NCBI RefSeq assembly: GCF_020782235.1
Contig: NZ_JAJGNO010000001.1
Location: 1-64,000, forward strand
DNA: 64,000 bases
Direction of reading: 5' to 3'
Source: Sphingobium naphthae
GTDB lineage: Bacteria; Pseudomonadota; Alphaproteobacteria; Sphingomonadales; Sphingomonadaceae
Within the stretch, counting starts at the first letter, position 1, and every line of letters begins with the position of its first letter. Below are positions 54,515-63,324 of the stretch, in pieces. The position numbers were made by a program, and so were the translations under genes. Under the pieces are notes generated by a model, which was not told the DNA's origin, made no database searches, and saw only the letters and a list, made by a program, of their open reading frames with translations.

Positions 54515-55288
54515 TCAGCGGACCATCACCATGCCACCGTCTACGGGGATGGTCTGCCCGTTGATGAAGCGGGCGCCGTCGCTCATCAGGAAGAGCAGCA
54601 CGGGCGCCATGTCGTACGTCGGGTCACCGAGACGGCCGCCGAGCGGCAGCGCGCGCGCCATGCCGGCGTCGTGCTCCGCCAGCTGTTCGGGCGAGAGCCG
54701 GTCGCGCGTCCGCTGATACATCTCGGTCCACATAGCCGGCGCGACGGCGTTGGCGGTGATGCCATGCTGCGCCCATTCCTGAGCGATCACGCGCGTCCAA
54801 GACAACACTGCCCCCTTCGACGCCGAATAATGCGCGCACCCGCGCAACCCCGCGATCCCGGCGGCCGATGCGAAATTGACGATCCGGCCCCCGCCAGCGG
54901 CCTTCATATAGCCAAACACTGCCTGGTTGGCGATCATCGTGCCGCGCGCGTTGGTTCCGACGACATGATCCCAATCCGCGTCCGTCAATTCCTCTGCGGG
55001 TTTGTACTGCTGCACGCCGGCGGCGTGAATCAGACCATCGATGCCGCCCAGCGTCGCCACCGCCTCGTCCACCGCAGCCGTCAGCGCCGCGCGGTCGGCG
55101 ACGCTCGCGCGAAAGAAGTGTGCGCGCCCGGGGCCGGCATCGCTCGCGCATCGGGCGACCGCCGCGCCGTCCTCGGACAGGTCGACCGCGGCGACGGCCG
55201 CGCCGGCGGCAGCGAAGGCGTGGACTGCAGCAGCACCGATGCCGCTCGCCCCGCCCGTCACGATCACGCGCTTGCCTTCGACCGACAT
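54515..55288 (-). CDS. SDR family oxidoreductase
   Basis: 257 aa with complete catalytic residues: TGGASGIG, HAAG (variant NNAG), Ser in NFASAAG, Tyr/Lys in HYSASK, C-terminal FINGQTIPVDGG. ATG 55288 preceded by GAGAGGGAC. Last gene of the minus operon SDR-dehydrogenase-kinase-SDR, 13 bp after the kinase gene. Could oxidise or reduce the hydroxy group on the acyl chain handled by this operon. Confidence 0.9.
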   Translation of the reverse strand: MSVEGKRVIVTGGASGIGAAAVHAFAAAGAAVAAVDLSEDGAAVARCASDAGPGRAHFFRASVADRAALTAAVDEAVATLGGIDGLIHAAGVQQYKPAEELTDADWDHVVGTNARGTMIANQAVFGYMKAAGGGRIVNFASAAGIAGLRGCAHYSASKGAVLSWTRVIAQEWAQHGITANAVAPAMWTEMYQRTRDRLSPEQLAEHDAGMARALPLGGRLGDPTYDMAPVLLFLMSDGARFINGQTIPVDGGMVMVR

Positions 55289-55301
55289 CGTCCCTCTCCC
55301 A

Positions 55302-56357
55302 CTATTCTTCGGCGATCCGTGCAGCCTTGTTGAGCAAGCGGATTGCGCTTGCGTGCATTCGTGCGCCGATCTCCGATGGCGCCTTGCCCGCACAGGCGCG
55401 CGCGTAACTTCCCTCAAGCAGGATCGCGAGCTTGTAACAGGCCAGCACCGCATACCAGCCGGCGTGCGAGACATCGCGTCCGCTCACCTGCGCATAGCGA
55501 TCGATCAACTCCTGCGGCGTCGGAAAGCCGTCCCACGGCTCGACCACAATCTGAGCCTCCGACGCGGGCGCACCCTGATCCCGCCACGTCGCGAGCAGCC
55601 AGCCCAAGTCAAGCAGCGGATCGCCGATTGTCGCCAATTCCCAGTCGATAACGGCGGCAACCGCTGGCCCGTCGGGCGTGAACATGACGTTCTTGAGGTG
55701 ATAGTCGCCATGCATGATGCCGGGCGTGAACGCGGTCGGTCGATTGGCCTCCAGCCAATTTGCGATGCTCGCCACATCCGGGAGATCGGCCGCGCCTGTC
55801 CAGCCGTCATGCTCGGCATAGCCCGCAAGCTGCCAGCTCCATCGCGAGACCTGCCGTTCGAGAAATCCGTCGGGATTGCCGAACCCATCCAGCCCGGCGG
55901 CGCGCCAATCGACCCGCCCCAGCCGTGCGATCGCATCGACCATCGCCAAGCCCATCGCATGGCGGATGACGGGGTCCGCGGCATGGAGCGGCGGCAGACC
56001 GACCGCAGCGTTAAAGCCCTCGACCGGCGCCATCAGATAGAACGCCGCGCCGATCACCGCTTCGTCGCCGCACGCCGCGATCAGGCGCGGGTGCGGCACA
56101 TCGCTCTTGGCAAGCGCGGCGAGCACGCGCGCCTCGCGGCGCATCGTCTCATTGCCGTTCGCGGTTGGATGCGACGGGGGCCGGCGCACGACATAGCGTT
56201 CCCCATCGCGTTCGAAACGCACGATGATGTTCTGCGACCCGCCGGTCAGCGGCGTGATGTCGGTGATCGGCCCTCGACCGAGCCCATGGTCCGTCATCCA
56301 CGCAGTCAGGGCGTCGAACTCGATCAACTCACTGCCAAAGGCACGGTCGATCGCCAT
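55302..56357 (-). CDS. APH-family kinase (LvaA / ACAD10-11 N-terminal domain-like)
   Basis: 351 aa protein-kinase-like phosphotransferase. Gly-rich loop region LTGGSQNIIVRFERDGERYV with the Lys/Arg pair, catalytic HGDYHLKNVMF (Asp of the Brenner motif) and metal-binding DWELATIGDPLLDLGW. The same domain forms the N-terminal part of human ACAD10/11 and is LvaA in levulinate catabolism, where it phosphorylates a 4-hydroxyacyl-CoA. Its ATG overlaps the stop of the acyl-CoA dehydrogenase by one base (56357). This pairing strongly suggests it works with that dehydrogenase and is not an antibiotic resistance enzyme. Confidence 0.88.
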   Translation of the reverse strand: MAIDRAFGSELIEFDALTAWMTDHGLGRGPITDITPLTGGSQNIIVRFERDGERYVVRRPPSHPTANGNETMRREARVLAALAKSDVPHPRLIAACGDEAVIGAAFYLMAPVEGFNAAVGLPPLHAADPVIRHAMGLAMVDAIARLGRVDWRAAGLDGFGNPDGFLERQVSRWSWQLAGYAEHDGWTGAADLPDVASIANWLEANRPTAFTPGIMHGDYHLKNVMFTPDGPAVAAVIDWELATIGDPLLDLGWLLATWRDQGAPASEAQIVVEPWDGFPTPQELIDRYAQVSGRDVSHAGWYAVLACYKLAILLEGSYARACAGKAPSEIGARMHASAIRLLNKAARIAEE

Positions 56358-57646
56358 CAGCTTGCCGGCTCCAGTTCATCCAGATCAGCGCCATAGCGGT
56401 CGAGCGCAGCCGCCCGCACGCGCGGCAGATGATAGGCCGGGAACAGGTCCTCGCTCGGCCTATAGTCGCGCAGCACCTGCTTCGCGACGGTGACCTTGTG
56501 CACTTCGGTCGGCCCGTCGGCTAGCGCGAGAAAATAGGATTCGGTGACCCAATGCATGAACGGCATCTCGTCCGACAGCCCGAGCGAGCCGTGCAGGTGC
56601 AGCGCACGCCCGGCGATGTCATGCAGCAGCTTGGGCGTCGCGAACTTCACCGCGGCAATGTCCTTGCGGACCTGCTTGTAATCCTGCAGCTTGTCGATCT
56701 TCCACGCCGTCCGCAGCACGAGCAGCCGGAACTGCTCGAACTCCACCCAGCTGTCGGCGATCTTTTCCTGCACCATCTGCTTGTCGGCCAGCCGCTCGCC
56801 CTTGGTGGTGCGGGACAGCGCGCGCTCGCACATCCGATCGAACGCTTCGCGTGCCTTGGCGATGGTGCGCATCGCATGGTGGATGCGCCCGCCACCGAGC
56901 CGGGTCTGCGCCACCACGAACCCGTCGCCGCGCCCGCCCAGCATCGCGTCGGCAGGCACGCGCACGTCGGTGAGGCGCAGATAGGCGTGCGTCGCCTCGG
57001 TCTGGCCGTACCCTACGTTACGGACGATCTCGATCCCCGGCGTATCGCGCGGCACGAGGAACATCGACGCGCGCTTGTGTGGCGGTGCGTCCGGATCAGT
57101 GACCGCCATGATGATCAGGAAATCGGCATAGCGCGCATTGGTCGCGAACCACTTCTCGCCAGCCAGTCGCCAGCCCACCGCATCGGTCGTGGCGGTGGTG
57201 CGGATCATCACCGGATCGGCGCCGCCATGCGGTTCGGTCAGGCAGAAACAGGATACGATTTCGTTGTCGAGCAGCGGCTGGAGATAGCGTTCGCGCTGCG
57301 CGAGGGTGCCGTAACGCGCCAGGATCTCGGCATTGCCGCTGTCTGGCGCCTGCGCACCGAACACGATCGGGCCAAACCGGGTGCGCCCGATGATTTCGTT
57401 CATCAGTGCGAGCTTGACCTGCCCATAGCCTTGACCGCCGAGTTCGGGACCGAGATGGCACGCCCATAGCCCGCGCTCACGTACCTGGCGCTGCAACGGC
57501 CTCACGAATCGGATGAACCGCGGATCCTTGAGGTCGTAATGATTGCCCAGAAGGTGATCGAGCGGCTCGATCTCCTCGCGCGTGAAGCGATCGATCCAGT
57601 CGAGCTCCAGTTGGAACGCCGGATCGGTCTCGAAGTCCCATGCCAT
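56357..57646 (-). CDS. Acyl-CoA dehydrogenase (ACAD10/11-like)
   Basis: 429 aa. FCLTEPHGGADPVMIRTT, WFATNARYADFLIIM, GGGRIHHAMRTIAKAREAFDRM, LHLHGSLGLSDEMPFMHWV and ALADGPTEVHKVTVAKQVL are the signature segments of the ACAD10/11 branch (GPTEVH in place of GGTSEI). Such enzymes act on the phosphorylated 4-hydroxyacyl-CoA or eliminate phosphate from it. Start ATG 57646. Stop overlaps the kinase start by one base. Confidence 0.92.
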   Translation of the reverse strand: MAWDFETDPAFQLELDWIDRFTREEIEPLDHLLGNHYDLKDPRFIRFVRPLQRQVRERGLWACHLGPELGGQGYGQVKLALMNEIIGRTRFGPIVFGAQAPDSGNAEILARYGTLAQRERYLQPLLDNEIVSCFCLTEPHGGADPVMIRTTATTDAVGWRLAGEKWFATNARYADFLIIMAVTDPDAPPHKRASMFLVPRDTPGIEIVRNVGYGQTEATHAYLRLTDVRVPADAMLGGRGDGFVVAQTRLGGGRIHHAMRTIAKAREAFDRMCERALSRTTKGERLADKQMVQEKIADSWVEFEQFRLLVLRTAWKIDKLQDYKQVRKDIAAVKFATPKLLHDIAGRALHLHGSLGLSDEMPFMHWVTESYFLALADGPTEVHKVTVAKQVLRDYRPSEDLFPAYHLPRVRAAALDRYGADLDELEPAS

Positions 57647-57660
57647 GTTCTCAACTCCGC

Positions 57661-58395
57661 TTAGAGGCTCTTGCCGCCATCGACCGCGATGGTTTGGCCG
57701 ACGATGTAGGCAGCGAGGGGGGAGGCGAGGAACAGCGCCGCGCCCGCCATATCGTCGGGCGTTCCAAGCCGGCCGATCGGAATACCTTGCAGCGTACGGC
57801 GCAAGCGCTCCTCATTGCCGGTCGTGATCGTCGTCAGCTTGGACGGTACGAGGCCAGGGGCGATGCCATTCACGCGGATGCCGTCGGCCGCCCACGCCGC
57901 GCCCAGCGTGCGGACCAGTGCCACGGTGCCGGCCTTGGAAGACGCATAGGCCGGATTGCCGCGACGAGCGGCATGGGCCGCGATCGAGCTGATCGCGATC
58001 AACGATCCGCCGCTCGCCGCGAGCAACGAGCGGAACCGCGTCGCGCAGGCCATCACGCTCGTCAGATTGATTTCGACGACCTCGCGGAAGGCATCGACCT
58101 GAAACTCCTCGCGGCCGTAGCGCACTGCGCCCTGGCACGCGATCAGCACGTCGAGAACTTCGAGGTCCGGCGCAAAGCCGTCCAGGGCAGTCGGGTCGGC
58201 AAGATCGAGCTGGCGATAGGCAAGGCCGGCGAGGTCCGACCCTTCCACGCCATCATAGTTCGACGCAGCGGCGCGCGTTCCGGTGACGCAGACCTCGGCC
58301 CCGCGCGCTCTGAAGGCATGGGCGATCCCGTTGCCGATCCCGCTGGACCCGCCCACGACCAGGATCGACTTTCCCGCAAAATCGAATTCGTGCAT
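57661..58395 (-). CDS. SDR family oxidoreductase
   Basis: 244 aa classical SDR: GGSSGIG cofactor motif, ACQG in the NNAG position, Ser in AISSIAAHA and Tyr/Lys in AYASSK, with VGQTIAVDGG at the C-terminus. First gene of the operon, 14 bp ahead of the acyl-CoA dehydrogenase, and divergent from a TetR gene 45 bp away that probably controls it. Confidence 0.9.
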   Translation of the reverse strand: MHEFDFAGKSILVVGGSSGIGNGIAHAFRARGAEVCVTGTRAAASNYDGVEGSDLAGLAYRQLDLADPTALDGFAPDLEVLDVLIACQGAVRYGREEFQVDAFREVVEINLTSVMACATRFRSLLAASGGSLIAISSIAAHAARRGNPAYASSKAGTVALVRTLGAAWAADGIRVNGIAPGLVPSKLTTITTGNEERLRRTLQGIPIGRLGTPDDMAGAALFLASPLAAYIVGQTIAVDGGKSL

Positions 58396-58409
58396 GCGAC
58401 CTAGGTTGA

Positions 58410-58422
58410 TTGGTTAAAGCAA
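58410..58422. promoter_or_regulatory. Candidate TetR operator
   Basis: TTGGTTAAAGCAA has 5 of 6 complementary base pairs around a central A, in the 45-bp gap between the divergent SDR and TetR starts. The shared ATTCTG motif is absent here, so this operon appears to be under different control. Confidence 0.35.
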
Positions 58423-58440
58423 ATGCCCTAATGCAACTGC

Positions 58441-59082
58441 ATGTCAGCTCCGTCAAGCCTTCGTGGCGATTTAACGCGAGAAGCGATCAAGCTCGCGGCT
58501 CGACGCCTGTTCGCATTGCGGGGCATCTACGGCGTCACCACGCGTGAGATCGTCGCGGCGACAGGCCAGAAGAATGGCGGTTCGCTGCATTATTATTTTC
58601 GGACGAAGGATATGCTCGTCCGCGAACTGATCGTGGACGGCGCGCGGATCATCGACGAGCGTCGTAATCGGCAGCTCGACCGTATCGAGGCAGAGGGCGG
58701 GCCCGTCAGCCTGCGTCAGGTCCTGAAAATACTGGTCTGGCCAGCAACCGACTTGGGCGAAAAGCCGGGCGAGGAAGACAGCTACATCCGCTTCATCGCC
58801 GGGCTCAATCTACAGGACCGCGATCGGCTCGAAGCAGAATTGTCGGGCCAGTGGAACGACGGTTATCAGCGTTGCCTGCGGCATATTCGCACGCTCGCGG
58901 CGTCAGTCCCGCCAGAGGAACTCCGCCGGCGGCTGGTGTTCATGACGATCTCGCTTCGCGCGATCATGGCCGCTCGCGAAAGCGCGCTCGATCACCGCGT
59001 CGAACATCGTCATTTTTGGACCGCAGAAGGGACGATGGAGTCGCTCCTCACCACGCTCGAGGCGATGATCCTGGGTTCCTGA
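58441..59082 (+). CDS. TetR-family transcriptional regulator
   Basis: 213 aa. HTH region EAIKLAARRLFALRGIYG, VTTREIVAATGQKNGGSLHYYFRTKDMLV is typical TetR (with GxxNxxxLHYYF recognition helix). The all-helical C-terminal domain is unspecific. Starts at ATG 58441, 45 bp from the divergent SDR-kinase operon, which is its probable target; acyl-CoA ligands are common for TetR proteins beside acyl-CoA dehydrogenases. Convergent with the SDR at 59096. Confidence 0.9.
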   Translation: MSAPSSLRGDLTREAIKLAARRLFALRGIYGVTTREIVAATGQKNGGSLHYYFRTKDMLVRELIVDGARIIDERRNRQLDRIEAEGGPVSLRQVLKILVWPATDLGEKPGEEDSYIRFIAGLNLQDRDRLEAELSGQWNDGYQRCLRHIRTLAASVPPEELRRRLVFMTISLRAIMAARESALDHRVEHRHFWTAEGTMESLLTTLEAMILGS

Positions 59083-59095
59083 GCGACTCGCCGCT

Positions 59096-59908
59096 TCAAT
59101 CGGCAAGATCGGCGATCGGAAACGCGTCCAGTACGGCATGCATGCGGCGCTCGACCGCCGGGCGATATTCGCCGTGAGTGAAGATATAATGCGCGCCCGA
59201 TCGAATGGCGTCGATGACCATCTTCCCCACTTCCTGCGGCTCGAGCACCACTTGCGAGGGTGAGACGGGCAGCGGAACCCGTTGGAGCGACGCTTTGCTC
59301 GGCGGTCTTACCGCCACCGCCTCGCGCGTCGTCTCCGCCAGTCGCGACGCGACGCGTCCGGGACACAGCACCGAAACGCCCACGCCGTAGGGCGCGAGCT
59401 CCTCGCGAAGCACCTCGCTGAAACCGAGCAGGCCGAACATCGCAGTCGTATAGGCACCAAGCCTAGCCGTCGCCGTCACGGCAGCCATCGACGCCGTGTT
59501 GACGATATGGCCGCGGCCACGCGCCTGCATGCCGGGGGCGAAGCATTGCACGCCGTTCAGGCTGCCGTTCAGCTTGATGCGCACCAGCAGGTCGAAGGTA
59601 TCCGGCGTCATCTCGACCAAGGTTCGTAGGTCGGGACCGATCCCGGCATTGTTCACTAGTATGTCGACCGGTCCGCCCCAAGCCTCCGCGACGCGCCTCG
59701 CCTCGATCCAGGCGGCACGATCGGCGACGTCCAACGCAATGCCGGTCGCGCGTTCGCCCAGGCGCTCCGCTGCTTGGATGACCGCTGCCTCATCGCGATC
59801 GCCCATCACGACGTGAGCGCCCGCCTTGATAAGCGCCGTGCTGATGCCGAGTCCGATGCCGCCGGCAGCACCGGTCACGAATGCGGATGCTCCTTCGATC
59901 CTAACCAA
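59096..59908 (-). CDS. SDR family protein, catalytic Lys replaced by Met
   Basis: 270 aa. VTGAAGGIG cofactor motif, NNAG, Ser in NTASMAAV, but the Tyr/Lys helix reads AYTTAMFG, so Lys is Met. The C-terminal extension (HYIFTHGEYRPAVERRMHAV) is that of a subgroup of longer SDRs. The likely start is TTG 59908, with AGGAG 7 nt upstream; a GTG at 59914 is too close to the site, and the frame opens at 59968. Divergent from the oxidoreductase at 60029. Activity is uncertain without the Lys. Confidence 0.8.
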   Translation of the reverse strand: MVRIEGASAFVTGAAGGIGLGISTALIKAGAHVVMGDRDEAAVIQAAERLGERATGIALDVADRAAWIEARRVAEAWGGPVDILVNNAGIGPDLRTLVEMTPDTFDLLVRIKLNGSLNGVQCFAPGMQARGRGHIVNTASMAAVTATARLGAYTTAMFGLLGFSEVLREELAPYGVGVSVLCPGRVASRLAETTREAVAVRPPSKASLQRVPLPVSPSQVVLEPQEVGKMVIDAIRSGAHYIFTHGEYRPAVERRMHAVLDAFPIADLAD

Positions 59909-60007
59909 AGCCACTCTCCTAGCTGAAACTCGGGCTGCCATTCCCGCGATGGGAGATGGCTTGCGCACGATGGATTGATTATTCTATTATTCTATTATTA
60001 GTGCTGT

Positions 60008-60023
60008 ATTCTGTAGAAAGAAC
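60008..60023. promoter_or_regulatory. Candidate shared operator
   Basis: ATTCTG-TAGA-AAGAAC, 10 of 12 arm positions. It is only 6-21 bp upstream of ATG 60029 and therefore overlaps the ribosome site region; for the divergent SDR it lies at 100-115 bp. An AT-rich direct repeat (attctattattctatt) at 59981-59996 precedes it. Confidence 0.45.
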
Positions 60024-60028
60024 AAAGG

Positions 60029-61021
60029 ATGCGGGCGGTCATCGTACGTGAATTCGGCAGCCCCGACAGCTTCCGCATCGAGGAGGTGCCCGAGCCTGAG
60101 CTCGCGCCGCATGAGATCTGCGTTCGTGTCCACGCCGCCGCTGCCAACTTCGTCGATGCGCTGGTCTCATCGGGCGAATATCAAATCAGGCCGACTCTCC
60201 CTTACATCCCTGGCGCTGAATTCGGCGGCGTGATTGAGGGCATCGGTGCCGACGTGCCAAGCCTCAAGCCCGGCGACCGGGTCTGCGGCTCACAAGTCAG
60301 CGGCGCCTATGGCGAAAAAACCGTCGCAAGCAGCAGCGTGGTGTTCCGCATACCGGATTCGATGAGTTTCGCCGAGGCGGCGATCTTTCGGGCGAGCAAC
60401 GGCACCGCCTATCATGCGCTCGTCCAACGGGCGAATCTGCGCGCGGGCGAAACGGTTCTTGTGCTCGGCGCCGCAGGCGGAGTCGGCTATTCCGCGGTTC
60501 AGATCGCCAAGGCGCTAGGCGCGCATGTGATCGCGTGCGCGTCGACCGAGGAAAAGCATACGGTCGCGTTGGCGGCCGGGGCCGATGCGGCGATCGCGAG
60601 CGCGGTCGATGGCTGGCGCGACCGCCTTAAGGCCGCACTGGGCGATCGCCCACTGAACGTCGTGGTCGACACGGTCGGCGGCGAGCTCACCGAAGCGGCG
60701 TTCCGCTCGCTCGAATGGGGCGGACGGCATCTTGTGATCGGCTTTGCCAGCGGGGCGATCGCGAGCATCCGCGCTAACCTTGCGCTGGTGAAGGGCATCG
60801 CGCTGGTCGGTGTCGACTTCCGGCAGTTCAACCTCATCGAGCCCGATAAGGCCGCGGCGAATATGGCGGCGCTGTTCGACCTATATCGCGCGGGCCACCT
60901 TCCTGCCCCCGCGATCAAGCTGTATCCCGCAGGCCAGTTCGCACAGGCACTGTCGGACGCCCGCTCCGGCGCGGTGCTGGGCCGACGCGTCATCGATTTT
61001 TCACACTGGCCGGTTGCGTGA
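60029..61021 (+). CDS. NADPH:quinone oxidoreductase family protein
   Basis: 330 aa MDR superfamily member without zinc-binding Cys residues. GroES domain with VRVHAAAANFVDALVSSGEYQ and PYIPGAEFGGVIEGIG, and Rossmann motif LVLGAAGGVGYSAVQIAKALG. Reduces quinones, enones or enoyl thioesters. ATG 60029 with AGAAAG about 8 nt upstream. Followed 3 bp later by a SnoaL-like gene; the pair parallels 45536-46897. Confidence 0.9.
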   Translation: MRAVIVREFGSPDSFRIEEVPEPELAPHEICVRVHAAAANFVDALVSSGEYQIRPTLPYIPGAEFGGVIEGIGADVPSLKPGDRVCGSQVSGAYGEKTVASSSVVFRIPDSMSFAEAAIFRASNGTAYHALVQRANLRAGETVLVLGAAGGVGYSAVQIAKALGAHVIACASTEEKHTVALAAGADAAIASAVDGWRDRLKAALGDRPLNVVVDTVGGELTEAAFRSLEWGGRHLVIGFASGAIASIRANLALVKGIALVGVDFRQFNLIEPDKAAANMAALFDLYRAGHLPAPAIKLYPAGQFAQALSDARSGAVLGRRVIDFSHWPVA

Positions 61022-61024
61022 CGT

Positions 61025-61402
61025 ATGGACATTGATGCAGACAGTATCCGCGACGCGGAACGTCAACGCTGTGCGGCGATCGCGGCAGGCGACATGACGC
61101 AACTGAGCGATTGGCTGGCGGAAGATTATGTCCATGTCTTCGGCGATGGATCAGTCGGCGACAAGGCGAGCTATATCGAATCCGTCACACACATGCCCCG
61201 CGCCCCGGAGCGCGGTAACCTGCACGTGCGCGTCTATGGCGACATGGCAGTGATAACCGGTCCCATAATCAACCACGTCCACTTCCCCGATCGCGGACTG
61301 GTCACGATCGACGCCTTTGCGACCCAGGTCTTGCGAAAGGAAGGCGGGCAGTGGCGATTCACGTCGTTCCAGCTCACGCCGCTGCGTCGCCAAAGGGGTT
61401 GA
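61025..61402 (+). CDS. SnoaL/NTF2-like (DUF4440-type) protein
   Basis: 125 aa cone-fold protein: RDAERQRCAAIAAGDMTQLSDWLAEDYVHV type N-terminus and ATQVLRKEGGQWRFTSFQLTP C-terminus typical of DUF4440/SnoaL_3. Members are small ketosteroid-isomerase-like enzymes or dehydratases. Start ATG 61025, 3 bp after the upstream stop. Intact counterpart of the frame-shifted gene at 46471. Confidence 0.8.
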   Translation: MDIDADSIRDAERQRCAAIAAGDMTQLSDWLAEDYVHVFGDGSVGDKASYIESVTHMPRAPERGNLHVRVYGDMAVITGPIINHVHFPDRGLVTIDAFATQVLRKEGGQWRFTSFQLTPLRRQRG

Positions 61403-61434
61403 CTGGGCGTCCGATTGCGTTGGAGCGGGACTAG

Positions 61435-62280
61435 CGCGTAGACTCATTACGCGTTGCACCAGAGGCGAACGCAGATGAGTTTGATGGCGGCGAGGAAGTT
61501 GGCGGGGTCCTTATCGTAGCGGGTGGCGATGCCGCGGAACTGCTTGATGCGGTTGAAGAAGCGCTCGACAAGATTGCGCTGCTTGTAGAGCCATGGCGAG
61601 AAGGCGAAGCGCTGCTTGCGGTTGGATCGATTGGGAATATTGGCCCAGACGTTCCTGGCCGCAGCGGCTTCACGGATGGCGTTGCTGTCATACCCCTTGT
61701 CGCCCAGCAGGGTTGCGCCCTCGGGAATGGCTTCGATCAGCGCCTCCGCCTCGCAGGCATCGTGAATCTGCCCGCCTGTCAGTCTCAGGCTGACAGGGCG
61801 CCCGTCAGCATCGACAAGAGCGTGGAGTTTGCTGGTGAGGCCGCCCCGGGAACGTCCCATGCCACGATCATAGCTTCCCCCTTTTTGCCCGTCGCACCAT
61901 TTTGGTGGACGCGCATACAGGTGGAATCGATCATCACCAGTTCGCTATTATATCCGGCGGAAACCTCAGCCAGAAGCCGGTCCCACACCCCGGCTTTGCG
62001 CCAGCGCACGAACCGGTTGTAGCAGGTCGTCGACGGGCCATAGCGCTCGGGAATTTCCGCCCATGTCGCGCCGGACCGGAAACGCCACATGATCCCGTTC
62101 AGCACTCGTCGGTCATCCACCCGCGCCACGCCACGCGGCTTGTTGGGCAACAACGGCTCGATGATGGCCCATTCCCGATCTGTCAGTTCATACCGCCGCC
62201 GTGCCATCAAACCCTCAAAATCTGGAGGCTCCTGAATCACGCAAACGGTCAACCCTCAAGCCTTTTTATGAGTTTTCGGC
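61435..62280 (-). mobile_element. IS5-family (IS427-group type) insertion sequence
   Basis: 846 bp between CTAG at 61431-61434 and CTAG at 62281-62284, the target duplication. The ends are imperfect inverted repeats (about 10 of 15 positions, sharing cg-N-a-N-actcat). Inside is one two-frame transposase. It sits intergenically between the SnoaL-like gene and the enoyl-CoA hydratase, with the hydratase promoter operator (62367) just outside its right end, so it has separated the two operons without breaking a gene. Confidence 0.85.
61447..62207 (-). CDS. IS5-family transposase made by -1 frameshift
   Basis: Frame A from ATG 62207 (RRRYELTDREWAIIEPLLP, SGATWAEIPERYG, first catalytic Asp in VMIDSTCMRVHQ). 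The minus-strand slip site AAAAAGGGGG (plus 61876-61885) moves it by -1 into frame B (GSYDRGMGRSRGGLTSKLHA, second Asp in LLGDKGYDS, Glu in RNLVERFFNRIKQFRG). Thus the DDE triad is complete only in the fused product, the normal strategy for this IS group. The element looks potentially active. Confidence 0.88.
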
Positions 62281-62366
62281 CTAGACATCGACGGCGGCTG
62301 CACGGCAGAATCTGCGTCGTGGTTCGCGTGGAACTTGCGCCGAGTGTCTGCTCGATATAGAACGTC

Positions 62367-62382
62367 ATTCTGTAGGCAGAAT
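62367..62382. promoter_or_regulatory. Perfect copy of the shared operator
   Basis: ATTCTG-TAGG-CAGAAT, 12 of 12 arm positions, 68-83 bp upstream of the enoyl-CoA hydratase start. It defines the consensus. A related half-site cluster (gcagaatctgc) is at 62305-62315. Confidence 0.65.
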
Positions 62383-62449
62383 CTGAGTGCGCGCTGCTTC
62401 AGGGCGGGTTACCTCCGCCCGACGCCCAGCGAATCCGGGGGAGCGACCA

Positions 62450-63244
62450 ATGGCGGACAATGTGGACGAACGAGTGGTTTCGGTCGGGCGAAAGGACAAG
62501 ATCGGCCATGTCGTCCTCGACCGTCCGGGGCAGATCAATGCGATCAACAACGCGCTGCGAACGAGCGTCGGCAACGCGCTGCGTGAACTCGATGGGGATC
62601 CCAATATTGCGGTCATCATAATCAGCGGGGCCGGTGCGCGAGGGTTTTGCGCGGGCGCGGACATCAAGGATCAGCATGCATCGGATTCGCTCCTGGACCT
62701 TCGCCGCAATCTGCTGCCCGGCTGGATCGACGCCTTCGACCAGATCAGCAAGCCGATCATCGCGGCCATTCATGGCTATTGCCTAGGCGGCGGGCTTGAG
62801 ATTGCGATGGCATGCGATATTCGCATCGCAGCGCCCGACGCAGTGTTCGGCTTACCCGAGACTGGCCTCGGACTGATCCCGGGCGGCGGCGGCACTCAGC
62901 GCCTGCCGCGCATCGTCGGCCTTGGCCGCGCGCTCGACCTGCTGCTGACCGGAGATCGGCTCGATGCGCAGGAAGCGCACCGGATTGGGCTCGTTTCCCG
63001 CGTGGCAAGCTCCGGCGAGACCCTGCGCGACGAGGCCTATGCCCTGGCCGCCAAGATCGCTGGCCGGCCGGCCGGCGCCAGCGCCTATGCCAAGGAAGCG
63101 GCAAAGGGCGGGCTTGACATGTCGCTCGCCGACGGCCTGCGGCTCGAAAAGGATCTCTTCGTGCTGCTTATGTCCACTGAGGATCGTCGCGAAGCCGCCG
63201 CCGCATTCAAGGCAAAGCGACCGCCGAACTTCACTGGCCGATGA
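62450..63244 (+). CDS. Enoyl-CoA hydratase
   Basis: 264 aa crotonase. GFCAGADIKD oxyanion-hole segment, IHGYCLGGGLEIAMACDIRIA, and PETGLGLIPGGGGTQRLPRI with the second catalytic Glu (PETGLG), so fully equipped for hydration. Start ATG 62450 with GGGGGAG 7 nt upstream; the frame is open from 62387 without a site. Followed 80 bp later by the acyl-CoA ligase gene. Confidence 0.94.
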   Translation: MADNVDERVVSVGRKDKIGHVVLDRPGQINAINNALRTSVGNALRELDGDPNIAVIIISGAGARGFCAGADIKDQHASDSLLDLRRNLLPGWIDAFDQISKPIIAAIHGYCLGGGLEIAMACDIRIAAPDAVFGLPETGLGLIPGGGGTQRLPRIVGLGRALDLLLTGDRLDAQEAHRIGLVSRVASSGETLRDEAYALAAKIAGRPAGASAYAKEAAKGGLDMSLADGLRLEKDLFVLLMSTEDRREAAAAFKAKRPPNFTGR

Positions 63245-63324
63245 TTCGCACCTTCGGCAGCAATTGCAATTTTCGGGGGAGCGGAGCGATCATAGGCTGC
63301 TTTCCCAAGCGTGAATGGACAAAA

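Noticed and set aside
55302..56357. Aminoglycoside resistance gene (APH)
   Set aside because: Fold is APH-like, but the overlap with an ACAD10/11-type dehydrogenase points to acyl-CoA metabolism.
59981..59996. Tandem attctatt repeat resembling the shared operator
   Set aside because: Direct, not inverted, repeats; the half-site spacing does not match. Considered only an AT-rich promoter segment.
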